A stretch of 64,000 nucleotides of DNA, taken from the NCBI GenBank assembly GCA_963849885.1, contig CAWKIV010000013.1:443449-507448 (forward strand). Direction: 5' to 3'. Positions 35,241-41,915 of this stretch are shown here, piece by piece (the first letter of the stretch is position 1; every line of letters begins with the position of its first letter). The position numbers and the translations under genes are program-made. The notes under the pieces were generated by a model. The model saw nothing but the letters and a program-made list of their open reading frames with translations, had not been told where the DNA came from and did not search any database. This DNA comes from CADCTP01 sp963849885. Its GTDB lineage: Bacteria > Actinomycetota > Actinomycetes > Mycobacteriales > CADCTP01.

Positions 35241-36881
35241 GTGAAGCGGCAGCAGGGCGGGAACCGGCTGGGTGTGGGCAGAGGGAAGTCGGACCCGCTG
35301 TCGCCGTACTGGCGGAAGCGGGACTTCGGGCGGACCCCGGAGCCGGCCGGCGCGCCGGGCGCCGGGGCCGCCGGCGGCCGCGCGCTGCGCTTCGTGGTGC
35401 AGCGGCACCGGGCCCGCCGGCTGCACTACGACCTCCGGTTCGAGATGGACGGCGTGCTGGCCAGCTGGGCGGTGCCGCGCGGCCCGACGCTGGACCCGAA
35501 GGCCCGCCGCAACGCGATCCACGTCGAGGACCACCCGATCGAGTACCTCGACTTCGAGGGGGTGATCCCGGCCGGCGAGTACGGCGGCGGGGACGTGATC
35601 GTCTGGGACATCGGCACCTGGGAGCCGCAGAAGACGGACGACCCGGTGGCCGCGGTCCGCGCCGGCGAGCTGCACGCCGAGGTGCACGGGCACAAGCTGC
35701 ACGGCCGGCTGGTGCTGATCCGCCGGGACCGCGAGCCCGGCGGCAAGGAGCAGTGGCTGCTGCTGCACAAGCGGGACGACCACGCGGTGGACGGCTGGGA
35801 CCCCGAGGACCACCCCCGGTCGGTCCTCAGTGGACGGACCAACGACGAGGTCAAGGCCGACCCGGACCGGCTGTGGCGGTCGGACCTGCCGGCCGCGGAG
35901 GCGTCCGTCGAGTTGCGACCGCCGACCGTGCCGCCGCCCACCGAGGACGAGCTGGCCGCGCTGGACGAGCTCGGCAGCGGCGGCACCTGGGAGGTCTTCG
36001 GCCGCAGCCTGCGGCTGACCAACCTGGACAAGGAATACTTCCCGGCCCGGCCGGGCGAGCCGGCGGTGTCCAAACGGGACTTCGTCCGGTACGCGGCCCG
36101 GATCGCCCCGACCGCGCTGCCCTACCTGGCCGGCCGGGCGGTCAACCTGCACCGCTTCCCGGGCGGGGCGACGACGAAGGGCTTCTGGCACAAGCAGCTG
36201 CCCGACCACGCGCCGGACTGGCTGCCGCGCTGGCACTACGCCGAGGCCAAGGAAGGCGACACCACCTGCTACCTGGTGGTCGACGAGCCGGCCGCGCTGG
36301 TCTGGGCGGCCAACTTCGGCGCGCTGGAGTGGCACGCGTGGACGTCCCGGACCGACGAGCCGCACCAGCCGACGTACGCGCTCATCGACATCGACCCGGG
36401 TGCGACGACGTCGTGGGACGACATCCTGGCGCTGGCCCGGCTGCACCGGACCGCGCTGGGACACCTCGGCGTCCGGGCCCAGCCGAAGGTGACCGGCCGG
36501 CGGGGCATCCAGATCTGGATCCCGGTCGCCCGGGGCCCCGACTTCGCCGAGACCCGGGCCTGGGTCGAGCAGCTGTCCAAGGCGGTCGGCGGGGTGGTGC
36601 CGGAGCTGGTCAGCTGGCAGTGGAACGTCCGCGACCGCGGCGGCCAGGCCCGCCTCGACTACACCCAGAACGCGATCAACAAGACGCTGGTCGCGCCGTA
36701 CAGCCCGCGCCCGGCGCCGGGCGCCCCGGTGTCGGCGCCGATCGACTGGGACGAGCTGGACGACCCCGCGCTCCGCTCCGACGGCGTCACCATCCGGACC
36801 GTGCTGGACCGGCTGGCCGAGCGGGGCGACCCCTTCCGCACCGTCCTGGCCACCGACCAGCACCTCCCCCCGCTGCACTGA
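35241..36881 (+). CDS. ligD: LigD-type NHEJ protein: 3'-phosphoesterase plus polymerase/primase domains
   Basis: A 546-residue fusion. Residues about 45-190 are the LigD 3'-phosphoesterase domain: LRFVVQRHRARRLHYDLRFE, VLASWAVPRGPTLDPKARRN, VEDHPIEYLDFEGVIPAGEY. From about 250 comes the AEP-type polymerase domain: LRLTNLDKEYFPA, INLHRFPGG-like VNLHRFPGGATTKGFWHKQ, and the catalytic DxD in YALIDIDPGATTSWDDI. There is no ATP-dependent ligase domain. Such proteins fill in and trim broken ends in Ku-dependent end joining. GTG 35241 is tentative; GTG 35274 is an alternative. No ku gene is in the window. Confidence 0.9.
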   Translation: MKRQQGGNRLGVGRGKSDPLSPYWRKRDFGRTPEPAGAPGAGAAGGRALRFVVQRHRARRLHYDLRFEMDGVLASWAVPRGPTLDPKARRNAIHVEDHPIEYLDFEGVIPAGEYGGGDVIVWDIGTWEPQKTDDPVAAVRAGELHAEVHGHKLHGRLVLIRRDREPGGKEQWLLLHKRDDHAVDGWDPEDHPRSVLSGRTNDEVKADPDRLWRSDLPAAEASVELRPPTVPPPTEDELAALDELGSGGTWEVFGRSLRLTNLDKEYFPARPGEPAVSKRDFVRYAARIAPTALPYLAGRAVNLHRFPGGATTKGFWHKQLPDHAPDWLPRWHYAEAKEGDTTCYLVVDEPAALVWAANFGALEWHAWTSRTDEPHQPTYALIDIDPGATTSWDDILALARLHRTALGHLGVRAQPKVTGRRGIQIWIPVARGPDFAETRAWVEQLSKAVGGVVPELVSWQWNVRDRGGQARLDYTQNAINKTLVAPYSPRPAPGAPVSAPIDWDELDDPALRSDGVTIRTVLDRLAERGDPFRTVLATDQHLPPLH

Positions 36882-36901
36882 CCCCGCACTTGACCCCGCG
36901 G

Positions 36902-37900
36902 TCAGCCGGGCTCGGACTCGTGCCCGGCGCGCTGCTGGCGCAGCAGCCCGCGGTACGCCTCCGAGGCGGGGATCTCCCCCGCCAGCACCCGGTAGACCTC
37001 CGTGCAGACCGGCATCTCCACCCCGTACCGCTCGGCCAGCTCGTGCGCGGTGAAGGCGGTGCCGACGCCCTCGGCCACGGTGCGGGTGCCGGAGAGCACC
37101 TCCTCCAGCGTCTTCCCGGAGCCGAGCTGCTCGCCGAGGGTGCGGTTGCGGCTGAGCGGGCTCATGCAGGTGGCGATGAGGTCGCCCATGCCGGCCAGGC
37201 CGGCCAGCGTGCGCGCCTCCCCGCCCATGGCGACGCCGAGCCGGGTCAGCTCGGCCAGCCCGCGGGTGATCACCGCGGCCCGGGTGTTGTCGCCGACGCT
37301 GAGCCCCTGGGCGATGCCGGTGGCGATGGCGACCACGTTCTTCAGCGCGCCGCCGAGCTCGCAGCCGACCAGGTCGTGGTTGGTGTAGATGCGGAACAGC
37401 CCGCGCTGCAGCACCGCCTGCAGCGCCTTGGCCACGGCCGGGTCCTCGGTGGCGATCACGCTCGCCGCGGCCTGCCCGGCCATGATCTCCTTGGCCAGGT
37501 TGGGTCCGGTCAGCGCCGCCGCCGGATGCCCGGGCAGCACCTCCTGGATCACCTGGGACATCCGCAGCAGCGACCCGGTCTCGAAGCCCTTGGACAGGCT
37601 GACCACCGGGATCCACGGCCGCATGTACGGCTTCGCGTCGGTCAGGATGGTCCGGAAGCCGCGGGTCGGCACGCCGACGACCAGCAGGTCGACGTCGTGC
37701 ACGGCCTTCTCCAGGTCCGCGGTGGCGCGCAGGCTGGACGGCAGCGACAGGCCGGGCAGGTAGCGCGAGTTGGCGTCGCGCTCGTCGATCTCCCGGGCCA
37801 GCTCCGGGTCCCGGGCCCAGAGCGTGCAGTGGTGCCGCCCGGCCACCAGGGTGGCGACGGTCGTGCCCCACGAGCCTGCCCCGAGCACCGCGACTCTCAT
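36902..37900 (-). CDS. gpsA: Glycerol-3-phosphate dehydrogenase, NAD(P)+
   Basis: A 332-residue soluble enzyme reducing dihydroxyacetone phosphate to sn-glycerol-3-phosphate for phospholipid synthesis. It starts VAVLGAGSWGTTVATLVA (NAD-binding), then SLSKGFETGSLLRMSQVI, ALTGPNLAKEIMAGQ with the active-site lysine, LGGALKNVVAIATGIAQG, and GMGDLIATCMSPLSRNR. ATG 37900 is immediately before the Rossmann fold. The stop is at 36902. Its upstream region carries four 23-bp tandem repeats shared with a divergent SDR gene. Confidence 0.95.
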   Translation of the reverse strand: MRVAVLGAGSWGTTVATLVAGRHHCTLWARDPELAREIDERDANSRYLPGLSLPSSLRATADLEKAVHDVDLLVVGVPTRGFRTILTDAKPYMRPWIPVVSLSKGFETGSLLRMSQVIQEVLPGHPAAALTGPNLAKEIMAGQAAASVIATEDPAVAKALQAVLQRGLFRIYTNHDLVGCELGGALKNVVAIATGIAQGLSVGDNTRAAVITRGLAELTRLGVAMGGEARTLAGLAGMGDLIATCMSPLSRNRTLGEQLGSGKTLEEVLSGTRTVAEGVGTAFTAHELAERYGVEMPVCTEVYRVLAGEIPASEAYRGLLRQQRAGHESEPG

Positions 37901-37914
37901 GGCCGGGATGATAT

Positions 37915-38007
37915 TGCCGAAGGCACCCAGGGGAACCTGCCGAAGGCACCCGGGGGAACCTGCCGAAGGCACCCGAGGGAGACCTGCCGGAGGCACCCGA
38001 GGAGACT
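37915..38007. repeat. Four tandem 23-bp repeats in the gpsA/SDR divergent promoter region
   Basis: Unit TGCCGAAGGCACCCGGGGGA followed by ACC. Copies at 37915-37937, 37938-37960, 37961-37984 (one extra base) and 37985-38007, with increasing divergence to the right. They fill most of the 151 bases between divergent gpsA and the SDR gene, so they sit in both promoters. Confidence 0.9.
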
Positions 38008-38051
38008 TGCCGGGCGCGGCATCGCCGGGCCCGGACGCGACGGAGGCGGGA

Positions 38052-38741
38052 ATGGGACGAGACCTGGCCGGGCGCACCATCGTGGTGATGGGCGCCAGCG
38101 GCAACCTCGGGCGGGCGGTGGTGGAGCGGCTCCAGGTGGACGGCGCCACGGTGGTGGCGGCGGACTCGCGGCATCCCGACCCGGAGGCCCGGCCGGCGGG
38201 CGTCGAGCACGTCGTGGTCGACGCGCTGGACGAGGCCAGCGTGGCCGGCACGCTGGGCGCGATCTCCCCCTCGCCGTGGGCGGTGGTCAACCTGGTCGGC
38301 GGCTACACCCCGCCGCAGGGGCTGGCCGAGCTGGACGTCGCCGTGCTCCGGCGCCAGCTGGAGCTCAACCTGCTGACCGCCGCGATCGTCACCAAGCACG
38401 CGCTGCCGCTGCTGGCGGCCGGCGGGGGCGGCCGGATCGTGCACACCTCGAGCCGGGTGGCCACCGAGAGCGGGGAGAACGGCTTCGCCTACAGCGTCAG
38501 CAAGCTGACCGTGCTGCGGCTGGTCGAGGCGGCGGCCGCGGAGGGCCGGCAGGCCGGCGTGACCGTCAACTGCATCCTGCCGAGCATCATCGACACGCCG
38601 CCCAACCGGGCCGCGCTGCCGAAGTCCGACCACGCCCGCTGGCCCAAGCCGGCCGAGCTGGCGGCGGTGCTGTCCTTCCTGGTCTCCGACGACGCCGGGC
38701 TGATCTCCGGCGCCGCCATCCCGGTCTACGGGCGGGCCTGA
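38052..38741 (+). CDS. SDR family oxidoreductase
   Basis: A 229-residue short-chain dehydrogenase. Cofactor motif IVVMGASGNLGRAVVERL (TGxxxGxG variant, residues 10-27), NLVGGYTPP, the catalytic serine in IVHTSSRVATES, and YSVSK (Y and K of the active site, near 148-152). The NAG-type motif reads VVNLVGG. The C-terminal part VLSFLVSDDAGLISGAAIPV is typical. ATG 38052 has GGAGGCGGG upstream. The substrate is unknown. It overlaps the convergent TetR gene by 16 bases. Confidence 0.88.
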   Translation: MGRDLAGRTIVVMGASGNLGRAVVERLQVDGATVVAADSRHPDPEARPAGVEHVVVDALDEASVAGTLGAISPSPWAVVNLVGGYTPPQGLAELDVAVLRRQLELNLLTAAIVTKHALPLLAAGGGGRIVHTSSRVATESGENGFAYSVSKLTVLRLVEAAAAEGRQAGVTVNCILPSIIDTPPNRAALPKSDHARWPKPAELAAVLSFLVSDDAGLISGAAIPVYGRA

Positions 38742-39334
38742 CCCCGGGCGGCGTCGAGCAGCGCCTCGGCCACGGCGGGTGCCTGCCGGGCCGGGCCGAG
38801 GTCGCCGTGCGCCTGCACCGCCCCGTAGACCCCCTCCATCACCAGCATGAGCTGGTCCGCCAGCACGTCCGGGTCGGCGACGGCGCCCTCGGCGGCGAGC
38901 TCGCCGGCCAGCCGGCGCATCCGGTCGCGCACCGCCGCCTTGGTCCGCAGCGCCTGGACGTGCGCCGGGTGCGCCGGCTCCGGGAACTCGGCCAGCGCCA
39001 TCAGGAAGGGGCAGCCGCGGAAGCCGGCCGGGTCGGTGACCAGGACCAGCTCGCGGAAGAGGGCGAGCACCCGGTCCCGCGCGCCGCCGGCCGACCCGAC
39101 CGCGCCGTCCACCATGCCGAGATAGCCGACCTCGCTGGTCTCCAGGTAGGCCCGGACCAGGTCGTCCTTGGAGGCGAAGAGCCGGTAGAGCGTCGTCGGC
39201 GCGACCCCGGCGGTGGCCGCGATCTTGTCGATCCCGGTCGCCCGGATGCCCTGCCAGTAGAAGAGCTCGGTGGTCACCGCCAGCACGTGCTCGCGCGTCG
39301 CCGCGGAGCTGCGGCGGGTCCGGACGTCGGTCAC
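38726..39334 (-). CDS. TetR-family transcriptional regulator
   Basis: A 202-residue regulator. The N-terminal helix-turn-helix reads TELFYWQGIRATGIDKIAAT followed by AGVAPTTLYRLFASKDDLV. The ligand-binding C-terminal domain has VLALFRELVLVTDPAGFRGC and FLMALAEFP. GTG 39334 is followed by MTDVRTRRSSAATREHVL. It is divergent from an MFS transporter, with two 24-bp operators between them, so it most likely represses both genes until the exported compound binds. Confidence 0.92.
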   Translation of the reverse strand: MTDVRTRRSSAATREHVLAVTTELFYWQGIRATGIDKIAATAGVAPTTLYRLFASKDDLVRAYLETSEVGYLGMVDGAVGSAGGARDRVLALFRELVLVTDPAGFRGCPFLMALAEFPEPAHPAHVQALRTKAAVRDRMRRLAGELAAEGAVADPDVLADQLMLVMEGVYGAVQAHGDLGPARQAPAVAEALLDAARGQARP

Positions 39335-39341
39335 GGCATCA

Positions 39342-39365
39342 ATGTTAGGGAACGTTCACTAAAAT
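39342..39365. promoter_or_regulatory. TetR operator, copy 1 (next to tetR)
   Basis: Starts ATGTTAGGGA and matches 21 of 24 positions of the better palindrome at 39403-39426. It lies 7 bases upstream of the TetR start, so binding would block its own promoter. Confidence 0.78.
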
Positions 39366-39402
39366 CGCAACGCAGGGCTTGTCCCGGCGCCGCGGGTCTG
39401 TC

Positions 39403-39426
39403 ATGTTAGGGATCGTTCCCTAACAT
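39403..39426. promoter_or_regulatory. TetR operator, copy 2 (next to MFS gene)
   Basis: A 24-bp palindrome: half-site ATGTTAGGGA, four central bases, then TCCCTAACAT. It lies just upstream of the GGAGG ribosome site and start of the MFS gene, a typical position for repression of an efflux pump. Confidence 0.85.
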
Positions 39427-39440
39427 GGAGGTGCACCCCG

Positions 39441-40721
39441 ATGACCGCCATCGCCCCGCCGGCCGAGCCGGTCACCGCCGTGCCCGCCCCGTCCCGGTCG
39501 CTGGGTCGCCGGCTCCTCCCGCTGCAGGTCGGCATGGGCCTGCAGGGCTTCATGCTCTGGGTCGCCGTGGAGAAGCTGTTCCAGACGCAGATCGGCTTCG
39601 ACGCCGCCTCCATCGGCCTGATGGCCGCCGCGTACGCCGCCGTGGTGCCGCTGCTGGAGGTGCCGTCCGGGATCCTGGCCGACCGCTGGAGCCGCTCCGG
39701 GATGCTGATGCTGGCCTGTGCCGTGCTCGCGGCCAGCTCGCTGCTCGGCGGGCTCAGCACCGGCGTCGGGGCGTACGTGGTCGCGGCGATGATCCTCGGG
39801 GCCTACTTCGCGCTGAGCTCCGGGACGGTCGACAGCGTCGTCTACGACACGGTGCTGGAGGAGACCGGCTCCAGCGCCGCGTACGAGCGGTGGATCGGCC
39901 GGGTGCGGATGGTCGAGGCGGTCGCGCTGGCCGGCAGCGCGCTGGCCGGCGGCCTGCTGGCCGGGTGGACCTCGCCGCGGTTCACCTACTTCGCGACCGT
40001 GCCGTTCGCGCTGGCCGCGATGGTCGCCTTCCGGCTCTTCGACGAGCCGCGGCTGCACCGCGGCGCGGAGCCGGTGGCGCTGCGCCGGCACGTCGCCACC
40101 ACCTTCGCCGCGATGACCCGCCTCCCGCAGGTCCGGCACGTCCTGCTGCTCGCCGCGGTGGCCGCGCTGCTCACCCAGGCGGTCTTCGAGTTCGGCCCGC
40201 TCTGGCTGGTCGCGCTGGAGGCGCCGGCGGCCGGCTACGGGCCGTACTGGGCGGCGCTGGTCGCCACCCTCGGCGTCGGCGGCTACCTGGCGGCCAAGCT
40301 GCAGCTGGGCCGGCGCCGGCCGCTGCTGGTGGTGGCGCTGCTGCTGGCCGCCACGCCGGTGCTGCTGGCCACCACCCGCTCGATCGCCGTGGTCGTGGTG
40401 ACCCAGACCGCGCTGGCGCTGCTGCTGACGGTCGTCTCCATCCACGCCGGCCTGCTGCTGCACGACGCGGTGCCCTCGGCCATCCGGGCCGGCGTGTCCT
40501 CCGGCGCCGGCACGCTGTCCTGGATGCTGTTCCTGCCGTTCTCGCTGGGCTTCGGCTGGCTGGCCCGGGCGTACGGGATGGCCTGGGCCGGCTGGGCGCT
40601 CGCCGGCGTCACCGCCGTCCTGGCGCTGCTGCTGGTCGCCGCCGCCCGGCGGGCCACCGGCCCGGCTCAGCCCGTCGCGGCTCAGCCCGTCGCGGCTCAG
40701 CCCGTCGCGGCGACCCGGTAG
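39441..40721 (+). CDS. MFS transporter (drug-efflux-like)
   Basis: A 426-residue membrane protein with about 12 hydrophobic helices. The MFS loop 2-3 motif reads GILADRWSRSGMLML. The segment YDTVLEETGSSAAYERWIGR between helices is typical of the family. ATG 39441 has GGAGG 9 bases upstream. Regulated by the divergent TetR protein through two operators, so export of a toxic compound is likely. The last residues AQPVAAQPVAAQPVA come from a 15-bp tandem repeat. Confidence 0.9.
   Translation: MTAIAPPAEPVTAVPAPSRSLGRRLLPLQVGMGLQGFMLWVAVEKLFQTQIGFDAASIGLMAAAYAAVVPLLEVPSGILADRWSRSGMLMLACAVLAASSLLGGLSTGVGAYVVAAMILGAYFALSSGTVDSVVYDTVLEETGSSAAYERWIGRVRMVEAVALAGSALAGGLLAGWTSPRFTYFATVPFALAAMVAFRLFDEPRLHRGAEPVALRRHVATTFAAMTRLPQVRHVLLLAAVAALLTQAVFEFGPLWLVALEAPAAGYGPYWAALVATLGVGGYLAAKLQLGRRRPLLVVALLLAATPVLLATTRSIAVVVVTQTALALLLTVVSIHAGLLLHDAVPSAIRAGVSSGAGTLSWMLFLPFSLGFGWLARAYGMAWAGWALAGVTAVLALLLVAAARRATGPAQPVAAQPVAAQPVAATR
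40664..40708. repeat. Three tandem 15-bp repeats at two converging gene ends
   Basis: GGCTCAGCCCGTCGC three times, identical. On the plus strand it encodes the AQPVA repeats ending the MFS protein. On the minus strand each copy contains the TGA that ends the small DHFR-like gene: at 40697-40699, 40682-40684 and 40667-40669, all in frame. Confidence 0.92.
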
Positions 40722-40858
40722 CCGAGCAGCACGTGGCCGACCGGCGTCCGCTCGACGTCGACCAGCTCCAGCCGGCGCAGGTCGTCCGCGCCGAACAGCC
40801 GCGGCTCCTCCGCGACGCCGTCCAGGGAGAGCAGCTGGTAGAGCACCACGTCGCGCAC
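40697..40858 (-). CDS. Small protein resembling the N-terminus of RibD/DHFR-type reductases
   Basis: A 53-residue ORF from GTG 40858: MRDVVLYQLLSLDGVAEEPR and so on, ending YRVAATG. The opening matches the first beta strand and loop of the DHFR-like (RibD C-terminal domain) family, which is usually 180 or more residues. It has a good ribosome site (GGAAGGAG, about 8 bases upstream) and normal codons, so it is a real but truncated gene, or a fragment left by deletion. The 3' end overlaps the MFS gene by 25 bases and its stop lies in a 15-bp repeat. Function unknown; the active site is missing. Confidence 0.55.
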   Translation of the reverse strand: MRDVVLYQLLSLDGVAEEPRLFGADDLRRLELVDVERTPVGHVLLGYRVAATG

Positions 40859-40964
40859 GGTGCGGCTCCTTCCGGGCGGCGGGACCGTGACCGCCGCACC
40901 GTACCGAGCCGGCCGGAGCTGCGGCCGCGCCGTCGCGATGCTCCGCGACGGCGCGGCCGCCCGC

Positions 40965-41789
40965 TCAGTCCTCCCCGCCGCAGTTGAAGTGCGCCACCCC
41001 GGCCGCCATCCGGATGCCGCCGAGCAGGTGGGCCAGCAGCAGCGGCTCGGTGAAGTACTCGGCCTTGTGGCCCATCGCGGTGTAGAAGGCGCGACCCCCG
41101 TCGTACGGCTGGCACCAGGAGACCGGGTGGTGCCGGCCCATGCCGGGCGAGCCGCCGGGGACGCTGTAGCCGCGCGGGTCGTAGGTGCGCTCGTCCACCT
41201 CGGCGAGGACCCGCACGGTGTGCCGCGGGTTGGTGCGGAAGTTGTACCACTCCTCCTCCCGCTCCCAGCGGGACGGCAGCGGCCGGGTGGCCGCGGTGCC
41301 GCGGCCGAGGACCTTCACGGTCGCCACCTGGAACTGGGGGCTGACCGATCCCGGGTGGTCGCGGAAGTACGCCCCGACCAGCCCGCCGTACCAGGCCCAG
41401 TCGTACTCGGTGTCCGAGGCGGCGTGGATGCCGGCGTACCCGCCGCCGGCCTGGATGTAGCGCTCGAAGGCCGCCTGCTGGGCGTCGTCCAGCACGTCAC
41501 CGGTCGTGGACAGCCAGATCACCACGTCGTACCGGGCGAGGTTGGCGTCGGTGAACGCGCCGGCGTCCTCGGTCGCGTCGACCGCGAAGCCGTTCTGGGC
41601 GCCGAGCTGGCGGATCGCGGCCACGCCGGCCGGGATCGAGTCGTGCCGGAAGGCCGCGGTCTTCGAGAAGACCAGCGCGCTGAACTGGGTCGACCCGGCC
41701 GCCGCCGGCTCCGCCGCGGCCGACCCGACGGGGGCGGCCACCCCCAGGACCACGGCCACCGCCACTAGCAACCTGATCAGGACCTTCAT
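40965..41789 (-). CDS. Secreted ThuA domain protein
   Basis: A 274-residue exported protein. Signal peptide MKVLIRLLVAVAVVLGVAAP with cleavage near SAAAEP. The ThuA domain (class I glutamine amidotransferase-like fold) shows FSKTAAFRHDSIPAGVAAI, VIWLSTTGDVLDDAQQAAF, RYIQAGGGYAGIHAASDTEY, and GRAFYTAMGHKAEYF. ThuA is linked to trehalose and other sugar use, and related domains bind or cut sugars in secreted proteins. ATG 41789 is the signal peptide start. Two genes of sugar metabolism are adjacent in sense (glucodextranase upstream on the same strand). Confidence 0.88.
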   Translation of the reverse strand: MKVLIRLLVAVAVVLGVAAPVGSAAAEPAAAGSTQFSALVFSKTAAFRHDSIPAGVAAIRQLGAQNGFAVDATEDAGAFTDANLARYDVVIWLSTTGDVLDDAQQAAFERYIQAGGGYAGIHAASDTEYDWAWYGGLVGAYFRDHPGSVSPQFQVATVKVLGRGTAATRPLPSRWEREEEWYNFRTNPRHTVRVLAEVDERTYDPRGYSVPGGSPGMGRHHPVSWCQPYDGGRAFYTAMGHKAEYFTEPLLLAHLLGGIRMAAGVAHFNCGGED

Positions 41790-41915
41790 TACCCCTCCTA
41801 GCGTCTGCGCCCGGTCTGGGGGTTCCGCACGCAGCGTACTGACTTACGCCCGAAGCAGGAAGATGTCCGCGCCCGTCGCTCTCCCTTCCGCTTGCGATGA
41901 CGAAAAGTCGACCGG

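Noticed and set aside
35031..38633. 1200-codon minus-strand ORF across ligD and gpsA
   Set aside because: It reads antisense to ligD and out of frame to gpsA, with Arg/Gly/Gln-rich random sequence.
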